NCBI GenBank assembly: GCA_023392995.1
Contig: JAEWMZ010000074.1
Location: forward strand, 1 to 44,875
Direction: 5' to 3'
DNA: 44,875 nt
DNA from: Bacillota bacterium
Lineage (GTDB): Bacteria; Bacillota; Clostridia; Lachnospirales; Lachnospiraceae
Shown here: piece by piece, positions 17,061-26,748 of the stretch
Layout of the letters: the number at the start of each line of letters is the position of its first letter
How positions within the stretch are numbered: the first letter of the stretch is position 1
Translations under genes and position numbers: made by a program
Notes under the pieces: generated by a model
What the model was told of the DNA's origin: nothing
The model's input: the letters and a program-made list of their open reading frames with translations, nothing else
Databases searched by the model: none

Positions 17061-17231
17061 ATGGATAATAATAAAAACAGGATGAAGGACAGAGAAAAAA
17101 GTAATCCAGAAATGAGAAAGATGGATCCTACCGATAATTCTGACCATGGAATTATTCATGGTCAGGTAATTGGTGTGCATGAGGGAAAGCATGAGAAAAG
17201 CAGATCCGGCGGCAGAAACAAAAATCATTAA
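17061..17231 (+). CDS. 56-residue hydrophilic small protein
   Basis: The frame begins at ATG 17061 with an excellent AGGAGGAAGTTTT ribosome site and ends with TAA at 17229-17231. It encodes MDNNKNRMKDREKSNPEM, a middle GIIHGQVIGVHEG and a basic end RSGGRNKNH. The product is very polar and His/Lys/Asn-rich, without a membrane segment or Cys motif. I recognise no domain. The strong translation signal and the 23-bp perfect terminator right after it argue that it is a real, monocistronic gene. Its function is unknown. Confidence 0.7.
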   Translation: MDNNKNRMKDREKSNPEMRKMDPTDNSDHGIIHGQVIGVHEGKHEKSRSGGRNKNH

Positions 17232-17282
17232 TTGCATGATAGATCAAAAGTCATCAGCTTGTCCCGTTTCTTCCAATTTTAG

Positions 17283-17352
17283 AAGGCTCATCATAATAAA
17301 AGATATGAATTTATCTGCATATTCCTATCTTTTATTATGATGAGCCTTTATT
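17283..17352 (+). terminator. Strong terminator with a 23-bp perfect stem
   Basis: The segment 17283-17305 is exactly complementary to 17326-17348 (arms start AAGGCTCATCATAA), with a 20-base loop and AT-rich flanks. It follows the 56-residue gene. Confidence 0.8.
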
Positions 17353-17515
17353 ATATAAACGCATAAAGCGAAGCAGATGTGTATCCGTCGGAAGCTGTCG
17401 AATTCCCATGCGGCATTTATATCCATAGTGGTGACAAATAATTGGTATGGTAATTCGGTACTTAATTCATATGATAGGCTCTGCATTTGTGTAGCTGCAG
17501 CAGTTCCTTTCCATA

Positions 17516-19552
17516 CTAAAATCTGTATTGCTTTAAGGTTTCCTCCAGCTGTCCGGACAACTTTGCCAATGTCTCAGCCGAAGAAGCTACCTCCTGCATT
17601 ACTGCGGATTGCTCCTCGGTTGCAGCCGAGATGGTCTGGCTGCCGGCGGCAGTTTCCTGTGAGATATCCTTAATTTTATCAACGGAGGAGACTACGCTTA
17701 AGCTGGAATTGGATAAATGCTTGACACTCTGGGTGATTTTTTGAATTGCCTGGTCCACGTTGTTAATCTTCTGCTGAATTCCCTGGAAGGCTTCACCCGC
17801 TTCGAGCACTACCTCTGTTCCATTAGAAACCTCATGCGCACTGCTGTCCATCTTCTCAATTGCATAATGAGTTTGGTTCTGAACACCTTCGATAATGACT
17901 GCTATATTACTTGCAGCTTCCTTCGACTGCTGTGCCAGCTTGCTAACCTGTTCTGCAACGACGGTAAAGCCGCGTCCCTGCTCTCCTGCTCTTGCTGCTT
18001 CTATAGAGGCATTTAAGGCCAGGAGGTTCGTGCTGGAGGCAATCCCCGTGATGGTTGTGACAATCTGACTGATCTGCTCGGAGGAGCTGCTCAGCTCACG
18101 GATCGCACTTGCTGTTTCCTGTACGATTTCATTGATGGCGGTAATTGATGTAATAGCCCGTTGAATCGCCTTTTCTCCCTCATGCGTAGTCGCTGCCGTT
18201 TTGCCGGACAATTCCGCCACTTCAAAGGAAAGATTCTCGATCTCTCCAATCTCTTTTCCGATTCCTGCTACAATGCTGGCAGTATAATCCACCGCCTGTA
18301 CTTGTTCGGAGGCTCCTTGGGCAACCTCAGCCACGGTCTCCGCCACCTGATTGGAACCCTGGGCTGACTGCTCTGTACTAATCTCAAGCACCTCACTAGA
18401 GGTTGCCAGCTCCTTCGTAGCCTGTCCGATTTGCTCCATGGTATTTTTAAGCATTACAGCCATATCCTTGAAGGCACGCTGCAGCTGGCTGATCTCATCT
18501 TTGCCCTGCGCTTCAAGTGCAATCGCCTGTGTAAAGTCACCGGCAGCGATGCTATTGGCCTGATCTGCAATTTTCTTAATAGGAGTAGCGATGAGTACAG
18601 ATAATCCGAACGCTGCCCCAATTCCAATGAATGCTGCAATTAAAGTTATGACAATCGCTGAGATCTGCTCCCGGCGCACCGACTCCATGGCATCATAATA
18701 TTTCATACGACTGGCCACACCAAAGGAAGTTCCTGGAATATTCGCATAGGCAGCGATAATCTTCACTCCGTTGAATTCATAGACCTGAGTGCCGGAGTGA
18801 CCGCTAACCGCATCCTGGGCCATCTTTGTAAGCTCCGGCGCAACCAGACTTTGATCCTTTTCATCCGGATGGATAAACTTTAAGGTACCCACATATTCCT
18901 CAACCGGATGGGCAAATGCCAATCCAGTCTTACCATCAAAAGCAAAGGAATAATTACTGTCACTCTTTTTCATCCCGGCAACAATGTTTTTTAACTCTTT
19001 CGTATCAAGGGAAACTCCCAGATAGCTTTCCGGTGCACCTGCTATTTTTATAGGAGTGGCTATCATAATTGCCGGTTCATTCGTAGCCTGAGAAATGAGA
19101 ATTTCATCGGATACAACAGTTTCACCCGTCTCTTTTACCTGCTTCATATATTCCCGGTCGGAAAGGTCTGCGGTATCCCCTTTCTCATTGATACGGTTAA
19201 GAGTTCCATCGCTTAAGAATACTGTTGCAAATAAGGCATTCTGATTTTTGATATTATTCAGCGCCTGAATAATCACGCTCTGATCCTTAGATAGAAAAGC
19301 TTCGTTATTTGCTGCTGTCTCCACTGCGGATACCGCTTTGGCTATCTCCACTTGTAATCTGGCAGCTGTCAGTTCTGCCGTATGTAACATATCATCCTTC
19401 ACTGATTGTTCAAGATCTGATTGTCTGGAAAAATAATCATAGGATTTCGCTGCTCCCATGGTAAGGAAAACCAATGGGATAATTACCAATAAAAGCTTAG
19501 TTCGGATTCGGCTATTCTTAAAAATACCGCGCCTCTGCTTTTTCTTAACCAT
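17516..19552 (-). CDS. Methyl-accepting chemotaxis protein
   Basis: The 678-residue receptor has a first membrane segment near 20-40, an extracellular dCache-like sensor region (about 45-290, containing DREYMKQVKETG and SYLGVSLDTKEL), and a second membrane segment near 300-320. A HAMP domain (about 320-375) leads into a long coiled-coil signalling domain. Its tip reads ITGIASSTNLLALNASIEAARAGEQGRGF, followed by VAEQVSKLAQQSKEAAS, the CheA/CheW contact. It should sense a small molecule outside the cell and control flagellar rotation. No C-terminal NWETF tether is present. The ribosome site GGGGGTG precedes the ATG. No che genes are near; the ligand is unknown. Confidence 0.93.
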   Translation of the reverse strand: MVKKKQRRGIFKNSRIRTKLLLVIIPLVFLTMGAAKSYDYFSRQSDLEQSVKDDMLHTAELTAARLQVEIAKAVSAVETAANNEAFLSKDQSVIIQALNNIKNQNALFATVFLSDGTLNRINEKGDTADLSDREYMKQVKETGETVVSDEILISQATNEPAIMIATPIKIAGAPESYLGVSLDTKELKNIVAGMKKSDSNYSFAFDGKTGLAFAHPVEEYVGTLKFIHPDEKDQSLVAPELTKMAQDAVSGHSGTQVYEFNGVKIIAAYANIPGTSFGVASRMKYYDAMESVRREQISAIVITLIAAFIGIGAAFGLSVLIATPIKKIADQANSIAAGDFTQAIALEAQGKDEISQLQRAFKDMAVMLKNTMEQIGQATKELATSSEVLEISTEQSAQGSNQVAETVAEVAQGASEQVQAVDYTASIVAGIGKEIGEIENLSFEVAELSGKTAATTHEGEKAIQRAITSITAINEIVQETASAIRELSSSSEQISQIVTTITGIASSTNLLALNASIEAARAGEQGRGFTVVAEQVSKLAQQSKEAASNIAVIIEGVQNQTHYAIEKMDSSAHEVSNGTEVVLEAGEAFQGIQQKINNVDQAIQKITQSVKHLSNSSLSVVSSVDKIKDISQETAAGSQTISAATEEQSAVMQEVASSAETLAKLSGQLEETLKQYRF

Positions 19553-19746
19553 AAATTAACACCCCCGTCGAAGATCTAAGTTGCTTTAATAGTCCGATTA
19601 TACTATAATCACAGAAAAAATGACAGCAGCAAATAGTAGAATTTTGTTTCTTTTTCTGTATTTTCGTATCGATTTTCGTTTAGGTGTATTGGAGAAAAGC
19701 TGCGCTTTAAGATAAGGTCATGTCCTTTGCCAAGTGTGATCCATCC

Positions 19747-21702
19747 TTAAACTTCTCTGGCTGTATAGTAGCCCTGCTGAACTGCCTGAGTCACTTGACC
19801 TGCTTTTACACAGTCACCTATAATATATTGCTCTCTCGTCAGTCCGGTAAATCGATCCACTTCTTCCATATCAGGTCTTACTCCGACTGCCAAAATTACG
19901 CTATCTGCTTCAATCAGCCGCTCCTTCTGATCAGCACCGATGCAGATAACCCCCCTCCCAGTTATTTCGACTGCCTTTGTATTTACCTGTGGTGTTATAT
20001 ATTTCTCAAGTTCCATTTGCAGTGCCATTTTGTGGAATTGATTTGCCTCTGGGGCAAGTTCCTCACGCATCTCAATAATTGTTACCGATTTACCGTGCAT
20101 TCCCAGATTAATTCCGGTTTCACAACCAATTAATCCCCCTCCCAGGATAACCACTTTCTCTCCCAGTTCATAAATATCCTTTTCTGCTTCAGTAGCCAGA
20201 ATTACATGCTCACCCTCAACGCCTTTGATTCCTGGAATAATTGGCACTGCCCCTACGGCAATGATTAGTACCTCCGGGTCAAGAGCTTCCACATATTCCT
20301 TTGTAACAAGCGTATTCAGCCGCACATCAATTTTTTCTTTATATACCATCCTTTCCAGGCATTTCGAGAATCTGAATAAATCCTCTTTAAATTCTACGTA
20401 TTCAGCGAATTTCAGCGCTCCTCCGAGGCTGTCTGTTTTTTCGCACAGGATAACTTCATGTCCTTTTTTTGCCGCTGTAATAGCCGCTTCCATGCCTGCC
20501 GGACCGCCTCCAATGATCAGAATTCTTTTTACTCTGTCTGCTATCGGCTGATAATATTTATTGTCCAGCTCAAAGCCGATGACTGGATTAACCGAGCATT
20601 GAACCACATTTTTCACCACGAGAGAATCCAGACAGGTGTAGCATCTGTTACAGGGAATGATAGTATCTGCTTCCCCAAGCATAGCTTTTTTCGGAAAATA
20701 GGGGTCTGCAATCAGTGCTCTGCCTAATTCTACAATATCTGCTTTTCCAGAAGCGATAATTTCTTCTGCCAGCTCCGGTGTGTGGATGCCTCCGACACAG
20801 GATACCGGAATCTTCACCACCTTTTTTATTCCCTCAGCCAGATACACATTGCAGCCATGCTCCAGGAACATGGACGGATGCGTTCTGACAAATAGATTCT
20901 CTCCATCATGAGAGCCGCAGGATACATTGATGAGGTCTATTTTATCCTCCAGCAGTTGTACAAGCTCCAGATATACCTCTCTGGTTACAGCCCCTGGAAT
21001 CATGTCGTCTCCATTGAGTCTCAGCTCAATGGGAAAACCAGGCCCTACCGCCTTTCTTACACCATCCAGTGTCAGCATTAATAATCTGGCCCTGTTTTCT
21101 AAGCCGCCGCCAAATTCATCCGTTCTTTTGTTCTCTAAAGGCGATAGGAATTGATTGAATAACCAGCCATGCCCTGCATGTACCATTACCATGTTAAACC
21201 CAGCCTTTTTGCATAAAGCTGCCGCCTTTCCAAAGCTTTCAATGATATGATAGATCATCTCCTTCGGCATTTCATGAACATGCTCTCCGGAGGGAAGTTC
21301 TGCCTCACTGGGTCCATAGGAGGTCTTGGCGGTCACCGCGTCACCGCCGATGCTCACTAGACCCCCGTATTTACCGCCATGGGATAATTCGATATTCGCC
21401 AAAGCTCCTCCCCGTTGAATTACCGCAGCCATATGAGATAGTCCAGGCAAGGTGTTCGGATCATCCAGATGGATCTGGCGGTTATGGGATTCCCCGGTAG
21501 CCGTATCCGTGATACTTTCCCCCAGAGTTACCACTGCTGCTCCGCCTCTGGCCTTCAGCTCATAATAATTCATATCATACGGAGTTAGTCTTCCGTCCGG
21601 TGTAAGATCCATCATCCCTGTGGGCGCTGCGATAATTCTGTTCTTAAGTACCACATTACCAATGCGAATGGGTTTCATTAAGTTAGGATACTTCTGTTTC
21701 AT
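19747..21702 (-). CDS. NADH:flavin oxidoreductase, FMN/FAD/4Fe-4S (2,4-dienoyl-CoA reductase-like)
   Basis: The 651-residue enzyme has an Old-Yellow-Enzyme TIM barrel at about 1-345 (NRIIAAPTGMMD, HAGHGWLFNQFLSP, ELGRALIADPYF). A 4Fe-4S motif follows with Cys 351, 354, 357 and 369. Then come FAD and NAD(P)H Rossmann modules (LIIGGGPAGMEAA near 397, VILGGGLIGCETG near 520, and a final YIIGDC). Enzymes of this build reduce activated C=C bonds: 2,4-dienoyl-CoA, 2-enoates, bile-acid intermediates (BaiCD/BaiH) or isoflavones (daidzein reductase). Which applies here cannot be read off. It is the last gene of the probable operon, 37 bases after the 2-hydroxyacid dehydrogenase, suggesting reduction of an unsaturated acid or aglycone. 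Confidence 0.9.
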   Translation of the reverse strand: MKQKYPNLMKPIRIGNVVLKNRIIAAPTGMMDLTPDGRLTPYDMNYYELKARGGAAVVTLGESITDTATGESHNRQIHLDDPNTLPGLSHMAAVIQRGGALANIELSHGGKYGGLVSIGGDAVTAKTSYGPSEAELPSGEHVHEMPKEMIYHIIESFGKAAALCKKAGFNMVMVHAGHGWLFNQFLSPLENKRTDEFGGGLENRARLLMLTLDGVRKAVGPGFPIELRLNGDDMIPGAVTREVYLELVQLLEDKIDLINVSCGSHDGENLFVRTHPSMFLEHGCNVYLAEGIKKVVKIPVSCVGGIHTPELAEEIIASGKADIVELGRALIADPYFPKKAMLGEADTIIPCNRCYTCLDSLVVKNVVQCSVNPVIGFELDNKYYQPIADRVKRILIIGGGPAGMEAAITAAKKGHEVILCEKTDSLGGALKFAEYVEFKEDLFRFSKCLERMVYKEKIDVRLNTLVTKEYVEALDPEVLIIAVGAVPIIPGIKGVEGEHVILATEAEKDIYELGEKVVILGGGLIGCETGINLGMHGKSVTIIEMREELAPEANQFHKMALQMELEKYITPQVNTKAVEITGRGVICIGADQKERLIEADSVILAVGVRPDMEEVDRFTGLTREQYIIGDCVKAGQVTQAVQQGYYTAREV

Positions 21703-21739
21703 ATTTCACATCCTTTCACTGAACCAAGATTTCTTTCTC

Positions 21740-22813
21740 TTATTTTGCAGCTTTCCAGATATGCTTTCTGGGCTCATTTTTCAGATAGGAAATCACTTCA
21801 TCGGCGATAATTGCACCGGACCATTGATCAACATCAACGGTAAGCCCTGCCATATGAGGGGTTAAGGTAACATTACGCATAGAAAGCAATGGATGATTTG
21901 CAGGAATTGGCTCCTGCCAAAATACATCTACCGCTGCTCCGGCAATTGTTTTATTTTGAAGAGCTTCCACAAAATCTTTCTGATCAATGACTGCTGCTCT
22001 TGCTGTATTAATCACATATGCAGATGGCTTCATCTTAGAGAACCACTCCTTATTTACAATCCCCTTCGTGGAGGGTAAAACCGGAAGATGAATGCTCACG
22101 ATATCACTGCAGCGAAGCATCGTATCCAGATCAACGGCTTTGACTCCATCTGCTTCCATTCGTTCCACAGGGCAGTATGGGTCATAGGCAATGACCTCCA
22201 TCCCAAAGGCAAGTGCTCTTTTTGCCACCTCAAAGCCGATAGCACCATAGCCTGCAATACCCAAGGTTCGTCCATATAGCTCGAAACCAATTCCATAATC
22301 AATGAAGGGATGCTTCTCATCCAGCGGTCCCCAGATCACATTCTTTACTTCCGGAACCTCATAAATATTATCTGCTGCCGCTCCCAGATGCTCCCCTAAA
22401 TGAAGGCCTGTGCTGCTTAACGCCAGGTTACGAGTGGACGCAATCATCAGCCCAATGTTAAACTCTGCTACCGCCACTGCATTCCTGCCCGGTGTATAGG
22501 ATAGCGCAAGCCCTGCCTCTACAATGGCATCATGATCAACGGTTGCCGGTGTTCCCTTGGCAACACCGATGAAATTCATTCCTGCTGCTGCCCAGGCTTT
22601 GATGGTATCAGCCCCTGCGTATTCATCTCCTAGGACGATCAGTTCATGCCCCATGCATTCTTCTTTGGTTTGTTCCTCTGTAACATTTCCCTTACCATGC
22701 TTTAATTCGCCGCAGATTGTTATATCGCAATACTCTTTGATCAAGTTTAATTTTTTCTCCGGAATGGGAGTACATAAAGCCATCTTTTTCATTGTTATAC
22801 CATGCCTTTCCAT
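21740..22813 (-). CDS. D-isomer-specific 2-hydroxyacid dehydrogenase
   Basis: The 357-residue protein has the family layout: a substrate domain at the ends and an NAD-binding Rossmann domain from about 190 (TLGIAGYGAIGFEVAKRAL). The catalytic set is visible as Arg in NTARAAVID, Glu in WQEPIP and His in LTPHMAG. It would reduce a 2-oxoacid, or oxidise a D-2-hydroxyacid, with NAD(P)H. The start ATG 22813 has AAAGGAGG eight bases before it. Its position between the class II aldolase and the flavin reductase suggests it handles a product of aldol cleavage, or a sugar acid. The true substrate is not inferable from sequence. Confidence 0.9.
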   Translation of the reverse strand: MERHGITMKKMALCTPIPEKKLNLIKEYCDITICGELKHGKGNVTEEQTKEECMGHELIVLGDEYAGADTIKAWAAAGMNFIGVAKGTPATVDHDAIVEAGLALSYTPGRNAVAVAEFNIGLMIASTRNLALSSTGLHLGEHLGAAADNIYEVPEVKNVIWGPLDEKHPFIDYGIGFELYGRTLGIAGYGAIGFEVAKRALAFGMEVIAYDPYCPVERMEADGVKAVDLDTMLRCSDIVSIHLPVLPSTKGIVNKEWFSKMKPSAYVINTARAAVIDQKDFVEALQNKTIAGAAVDVFWQEPIPANHPLLSMRNVTLTPHMAGLTVDVDQWSGAIIADEVISYLKNEPRKHIWKAAK

Positions 22814-22918
22814 GATTAATTCCTCCTTTGAGTCTTTTCCTTTGGCTGTTTTCGTTTGGGTCTTTTCCTATGAGCTCTTTTCCTTTGAATCCGACTTTTT
22901 GGGAGGACTGTCAGATTG

Positions 22919-23554
22919 TTACACTGCCTTATCCGCCGCAATTAAGGCTTGCATCTTCTGAATTGCTTCTTCTGGAAGCGGCTTGAAATTGCCTAATAAT
23001 TTGGCATAGTAAGCGGTGGTAGCCATCTCTTCGGTATAGATGGTTGCGGCCATTGCATCCTTGATGTTCTTACCGCAGCAGAACATACCATGATTTCGGA
23101 GCAATACCGCCCGACCTTCTCCAAGGGTATTAACTACTGTATCTGCAAGGGTATCACTTCCCGGCATGACAAAGGGTACAATGTTAATTGGAACAAACTC
23201 TGACTGAGGAGGTGTCGTGGGCTGTAAGCCCTCGTCATCCATTGCCATAATGGTGGCAAACATTCCATGGGTATGTACCGTCGCTTTTATATCCTTTCTT
23301 GCTCTTAATACAGCCGTATGCATCGGAGTCTCTGAGGAAGGCTTATAAGGTCCATCCAGCCACTTACCATTCATATCAACAATGGCAATATCCTCTGCCT
23401 TCATTGTTTTATAAGAAATACCGCTGGGGGTGATTGCAACTACCTCCTCCTCATCCTGCACCGCTATATTGCCGGAGGTTCCCTTAATTAATCCTAAATC
23501 CACCGCCTCTAAAATTGCCTCAAGTACCTGATTTCTAATCTTTTCATACTTCAT
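22919..23554 (-). CDS. Class II aldolase/adducin family sugar-phosphate aldolase
   Basis: The 211-residue protein belongs to the L-fuculose-1-phosphate aldolase / L-ribulose-5-phosphate 4-epimerase fold. It shows the phosphate-binding GTSGN at about 25-29 and TPSG, the catalytic Glu in SSETPMH, and zinc ligands His in VHTHG and a third His in LLRNHGMF. It should cleave a ketose 1-phosphate to dihydroxyacetone phosphate and an aldehyde; an epimerase role is possible. It lies next to an FGGY kinase that could supply its substrate. The iron alcohol dehydrogenase at the head of the same run could reduce the aldehyde. No sugar isomerase is seen in the operon. Confidence 0.88.
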   Translation of the reverse strand: MKYEKIRNQVLEAILEAVDLGLIKGTSGNIAVQDEEEVVAITPSGISYKTMKAEDIAIVDMNGKWLDGPYKPSSETPMHTAVLRARKDIKATVHTHGMFATIMAMDDEGLQPTTPPQSEFVPINIVPFVMPGSDTLADTVVNTLGEGRAVLLRNHGMFCCGKNIKDAMAATIYTEEMATTAYYAKLLGNFKPLPEEAIQKMQALIAADKAV

Positions 23555-23584
23555 AATTCATTACCTCTTTCTTATATTTTGTTT

Positions 23585-23735
23585 TAGGCAATTGCGAAAC
23601 AATATAGATGTTATAATTGTATACCCAACAGATACTATTTCTTCCGGGGGCGCTTCCTTCGGGCTTAACTTCCGCTTCGATATAGTATCTGTTGGGTATA
23701 CAATCGCTTCAGTTAATGAGTTTCGCAATTACCTA
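23585..23735. repeat. Full-length TIR foldback repeat element (about 151 bp)
   Basis: The ends TAGGCAATTGCGAAAC and GTTTCGCAATTACCTA, with one G:T-type mismatch pair, flank a perfect 23-bp inner stem (23616-23638 with 23682-23704). The centre is rich in CTTCC/CGGG. It sits between the kinase and aldolase genes and has no coding capacity. It is the best reference copy of the family. Confidence 0.85.
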
Positions 23736-23779
23736 TTATTTTGTTTTATTTGTTAAAAATTGATTATTATGCTTCGTGA

Positions 23780-25321
23780 TTACCGCTTTATCACTAACTC
23801 ATAAGCTCTTAAGTCCTCATCCAGACTCCCATAGAACTTTTTAAAGTATGGATAGGTCTTCTCATAAAATTCCACCCATTCCGGATTTGGCTGGATTATC
23901 TTCTCTACCTGAATCAGCTCTTTAATACTGCTGCTTAGGTCAGAATATAAGCCTACTGCTTTTCCTGCGATTAAGGCGTCTCCAAAGGGTACATCACCTG
24001 TCTTTTTGTCCAGCAGCAGGATGGGAAGGTTTAGGATAGATGCCTTAATCTTCACCCAGGTTTCACTTAAAGCTCCTCCTCCGACAATACGAAGACAGTC
24101 AATCTCGGTACCATTTCTCTTGAATTCCTCCAATACGCTCTTTAGTGCATAGGCGGTTCCTTCAAAGATTGACCGAATGATATCCTCCCGCTTCGTATCC
24201 ATTGTCAAGCCGATAAACATGCCCTTCGCATGATTGTTCCATAAAGGTGCACGCTCTCCCATCATATAGGGAAAGAACATGACTCCCTTACTTCCTGGCT
24301 TTGCATGGGCTGCTGCTTCATTTAAGACCTCGTATACATTCTTTCCTTGCATCTTCTCAATCCCATATTCGTATTCTCCAAAGTTCTTTAGGAACCACTG
24401 AATGGAAGCTCCCGTTGCACTGATGGGTGCGTTATAAACATATGGAATTCCATCCAGAGCACATTTATGGGCTCCCACGGTATGGTAGTCTCTGGGCAAT
24501 GACTTTGTTCCGGCGAAGACCAGAGAAGAAGTGCCGGAGACCTCCGTCGCCTCGCCCATTCTGCATAGGCCCGAGGCATACATAGCGGCAATCGCGTCAC
24601 TGCTTCCTGCAACTACAGGAATTCCTTCGTCCAATCCGGTTAGCTTGGCGGCTTCCTTCGTCACAGCACCAATAATTTGATGGTTGGGCAATGGCCTCGG
24701 CAGATAATAATTAAAATCCACTCCAACTGCCTCCCCCATTTTTTCAGACCACTGTCCTGTATTGGTATCTAGGCATTGAGTCAGGGAGGCTTGATCCATG
24801 TCCATACTGATTACTCCAGTCAGCTTATAATTCACATAGGAATTCGCCTGTAGGATCCACCGCATCTGTGAAAACTTCTCAGGTTCATATTTTTTGAACC
24901 ACAGTATCTTAGCAGGAAGAAAGGAGACATCCGGCAACATACCGGTAATTGCTATGTATTGTTCCTCCCCCAGCCTTTGTAAAATCTCCTCCAGCTCCTG
25001 ATCAGCTCTGCGATCCATCCATATCATGGCATTTTGTATTGGGCTTCCGTCGGCCTTTACAGGCAAAAGCGTCGGCGTCTGCGAACTGATACAGATTCCC
25101 TTAATCTGGTTGGTAACCTCACTCTCGACTTTTGCTGTAATCTCCTGAAAGATAGCTAAGGCTGCCTGCCACCAGTCATTTGGATTCTGTTCTGCACAGC
25201 TGCAATCAAAATGCAGGGTTTCGTAGGTTCTTGAGGCTGCTGCTACCATCCCCCCTAGCTCATTGTATAGAACCCCTTTCATATTTGTTGTTCCCAAATC
25301 CATTCCCAACAAATAATTCAT
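23780..25321 (-). CDS. FGGY-family carbohydrate kinase
   Basis: The 513-residue kinase shows both halves of the FGGY fold: the phosphate-1 motif LLGMDLGTTNMKGVLY at the start, WMDRRA near 125, a likely catalytic Asp in AGSSDAIAAMYASG, and the second signature LRIVGGGALSETWVKIKAS near 400. It transfers phosphate from ATP to a sugar or polyol. By length and sequence it is xylulokinase- or gluconokinase-like. With the neighbouring class II aldolase, a ketopentose, deoxyketohexose or tetrulose is a plausible substrate. The ribosome site AGAGGTG precedes the ATG. Confidence 0.9.
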   Translation of the reverse strand: MNYLLGMDLGTTNMKGVLYNELGGMVAAASRTYETLHFDCSCAEQNPNDWWQAALAIFQEITAKVESEVTNQIKGICISSQTPTLLPVKADGSPIQNAMIWMDRRADQELEEILQRLGEEQYIAITGMLPDVSFLPAKILWFKKYEPEKFSQMRWILQANSYVNYKLTGVISMDMDQASLTQCLDTNTGQWSEKMGEAVGVDFNYYLPRPLPNHQIIGAVTKEAAKLTGLDEGIPVVAGSSDAIAAMYASGLCRMGEATEVSGTSSLVFAGTKSLPRDYHTVGAHKCALDGIPYVYNAPISATGASIQWFLKNFGEYEYGIEKMQGKNVYEVLNEAAAHAKPGSKGVMFFPYMMGERAPLWNNHAKGMFIGLTMDTKREDIIRSIFEGTAYALKSVLEEFKRNGTEIDCLRIVGGGALSETWVKIKASILNLPILLLDKKTGDVPFGDALIAGKAVGLYSDLSSSIKELIQVEKIIQPNPEWVEFYEKTYPYFKKFYGSLDEDLRAYELVIKR

Positions 25322-25458
25322 TTGTTATCCACACCTCTTTTCTGATTATGGGATTAAATCCACATTTTATCTCAGGATTCACTTCCCATTGTTAATGTAA
25401 ATTATGCTTCATCACCATAAGCCTTAGCTTAGCCGCATAATAACTCCAATAGACATCT

Positions 25459-26631
25459 TTAGCTTTCCTCCCTGGCAGGACTCTTTGTACCTGATCTGCT
25501 TCTGATAAGAAATAAAACCACGGATGTCAAAAGCATCCCGATTGCCGCCAAGGTGTATACATGAGCCGTAGTCAGTTCTCCAAAAATCAGTTTTGAAGCA
25601 CTATTTAGCACATAGGGTGAGGCTAACTGCCCCAGGCAAAAGGACACTGTAATGAAGGCGGAGGCCATTGCGGCACCGGAGGGCTTAACCGCAATCGTCG
25701 CCTCATACATAATCTGAGGTACAAAGGCTCCTTGGGATATGCCGCATAAGGCTGCCCCAACAAGCAGTAAAGCAAACGAATCCGGTCTTATGAGCAGAAT
25801 AAAGCATCCTATACTAAGGGATAGCATGGCCAAGGCCATGACATGCTGCTTAGCCAATTTTGCCAGGAACTTAAGGGATAGCCCCGCACCAATCTGAACC
25901 GCGGAAAATACCCCGATTAAAATTCCGGCTACAAATGAGCTTCCGGCTAAATTCCCGCTTAAATGCATGGCAATGTTGGTGGAGAATACATATAGAAAGA
26001 TCATTTCCAGAAAGCCTGCCACCACCAGACGGTATATCCTGGCATTCATTTTGATGTCTTTTGCTTCCTTCACCACCTTGACCCCTGTATCCGGGAGTAA
26101 TCTCCAAATGAAAAATAGACTGCTAAACCCAAGGATATGAATAAAGTAGGTATACCGAAATCCGAAGCTGCCTATGAACCCTGCCAGGGTTGTTGCTAAC
26201 AGATACCCAATTCCTACGGTCGCTCCCTGTAATCCCATTACCGATACCCTTTCCTCTCCATGAAAATGTTCTGCCACCACTGCTGTATTCAAGGTTGTTC
26301 CCAGTCCAACCGCAACCCCCAGCAGTATTCTGGAAAAAAACAGCACTTCAAAGCTGTCAATGAAAAGGGGAATAAAGCCTGTCACTCCTGAAATGAAGCT
26401 GGCCACTAACAGCAGCTTCTTCATACTGATCCGGGTAACCAGCCAGCCGCAGATAAGAGAAACTACCGCGGACAATAATGCCGGAGCCGTAACCAGCATT
26501 TGAATCATACTCCGGTCAACGAACGGGTAATGCTCCTGAAGCTGATTTAATACCGGGGATATGGTTAATTGCAGGCCGATGAACATGGATATAAACAGGA
26601 TTGATAATTTTACATTTCTTTTTGTGTTCAA
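25459..26631 (-). CDS. MFS transporter
   Basis: The 390-residue protein has twelve membrane segments in two bundles. Family signs include the loop GWLVTRISMKKLL after segment 2 and RILLGVAVGLGTTLN in segment 4. The start is probably TTG 26631, placed after TGAGGT with good spacing; an in-frame GTG at 26646 overlaps that ribosome site. It is second in the run of sugar-metabolism genes and is likely the importer, or exporter, of the operon's substrate, 118 bases after the alcohol dehydrogenase. Confidence 0.85.
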   Translation of the reverse strand: MNTKRNVKLSILFISMFIGLQLTISPVLNQLQEHYPFVDRSMIQMLVTAPALLSAVVSLICGWLVTRISMKKLLLVASFISGVTGFIPLFIDSFEVLFFSRILLGVAVGLGTTLNTAVVAEHFHGEERVSVMGLQGATVGIGYLLATTLAGFIGSFGFRYTYFIHILGFSSLFFIWRLLPDTGVKVVKEAKDIKMNARIYRLVVAGFLEMIFLYVFSTNIAMHLSGNLAGSSFVAGILIGVFSAVQIGAGLSLKFLAKLAKQHVMALAMLSLSIGCFILLIRPDSFALLLVGAALCGISQGAFVPQIMYEATIAVKPSGAAMASAFITVSFCLGQLASPYVLNSASKLIFGELTTAHVYTLAAIGMLLTSVVLFLIRSRSGTKSPAREES

Positions 26632-26660
26632 TATAAGGTACCTCACTGATAATTTCTATT

Positions 26661-26714
26661 TAGGCAATTGTGAAACAATATAGTTTTTGGGCTTCCTGCG
26701 TTTTGCAATCACCT
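26661..26714. repeat. Short internal-deletion copy of the TIR foldback repeat
   Basis: TAGGCAATTGTGAAACAATATAG at the left and TTTTGCAATCACCT at the right match the 23585-23735 element, with the centre mostly missing. Confidence 0.65.
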
Positions 26715-26748
26715 GAATTGCGCTCTAACAATATTTTTGTACCCTTTA

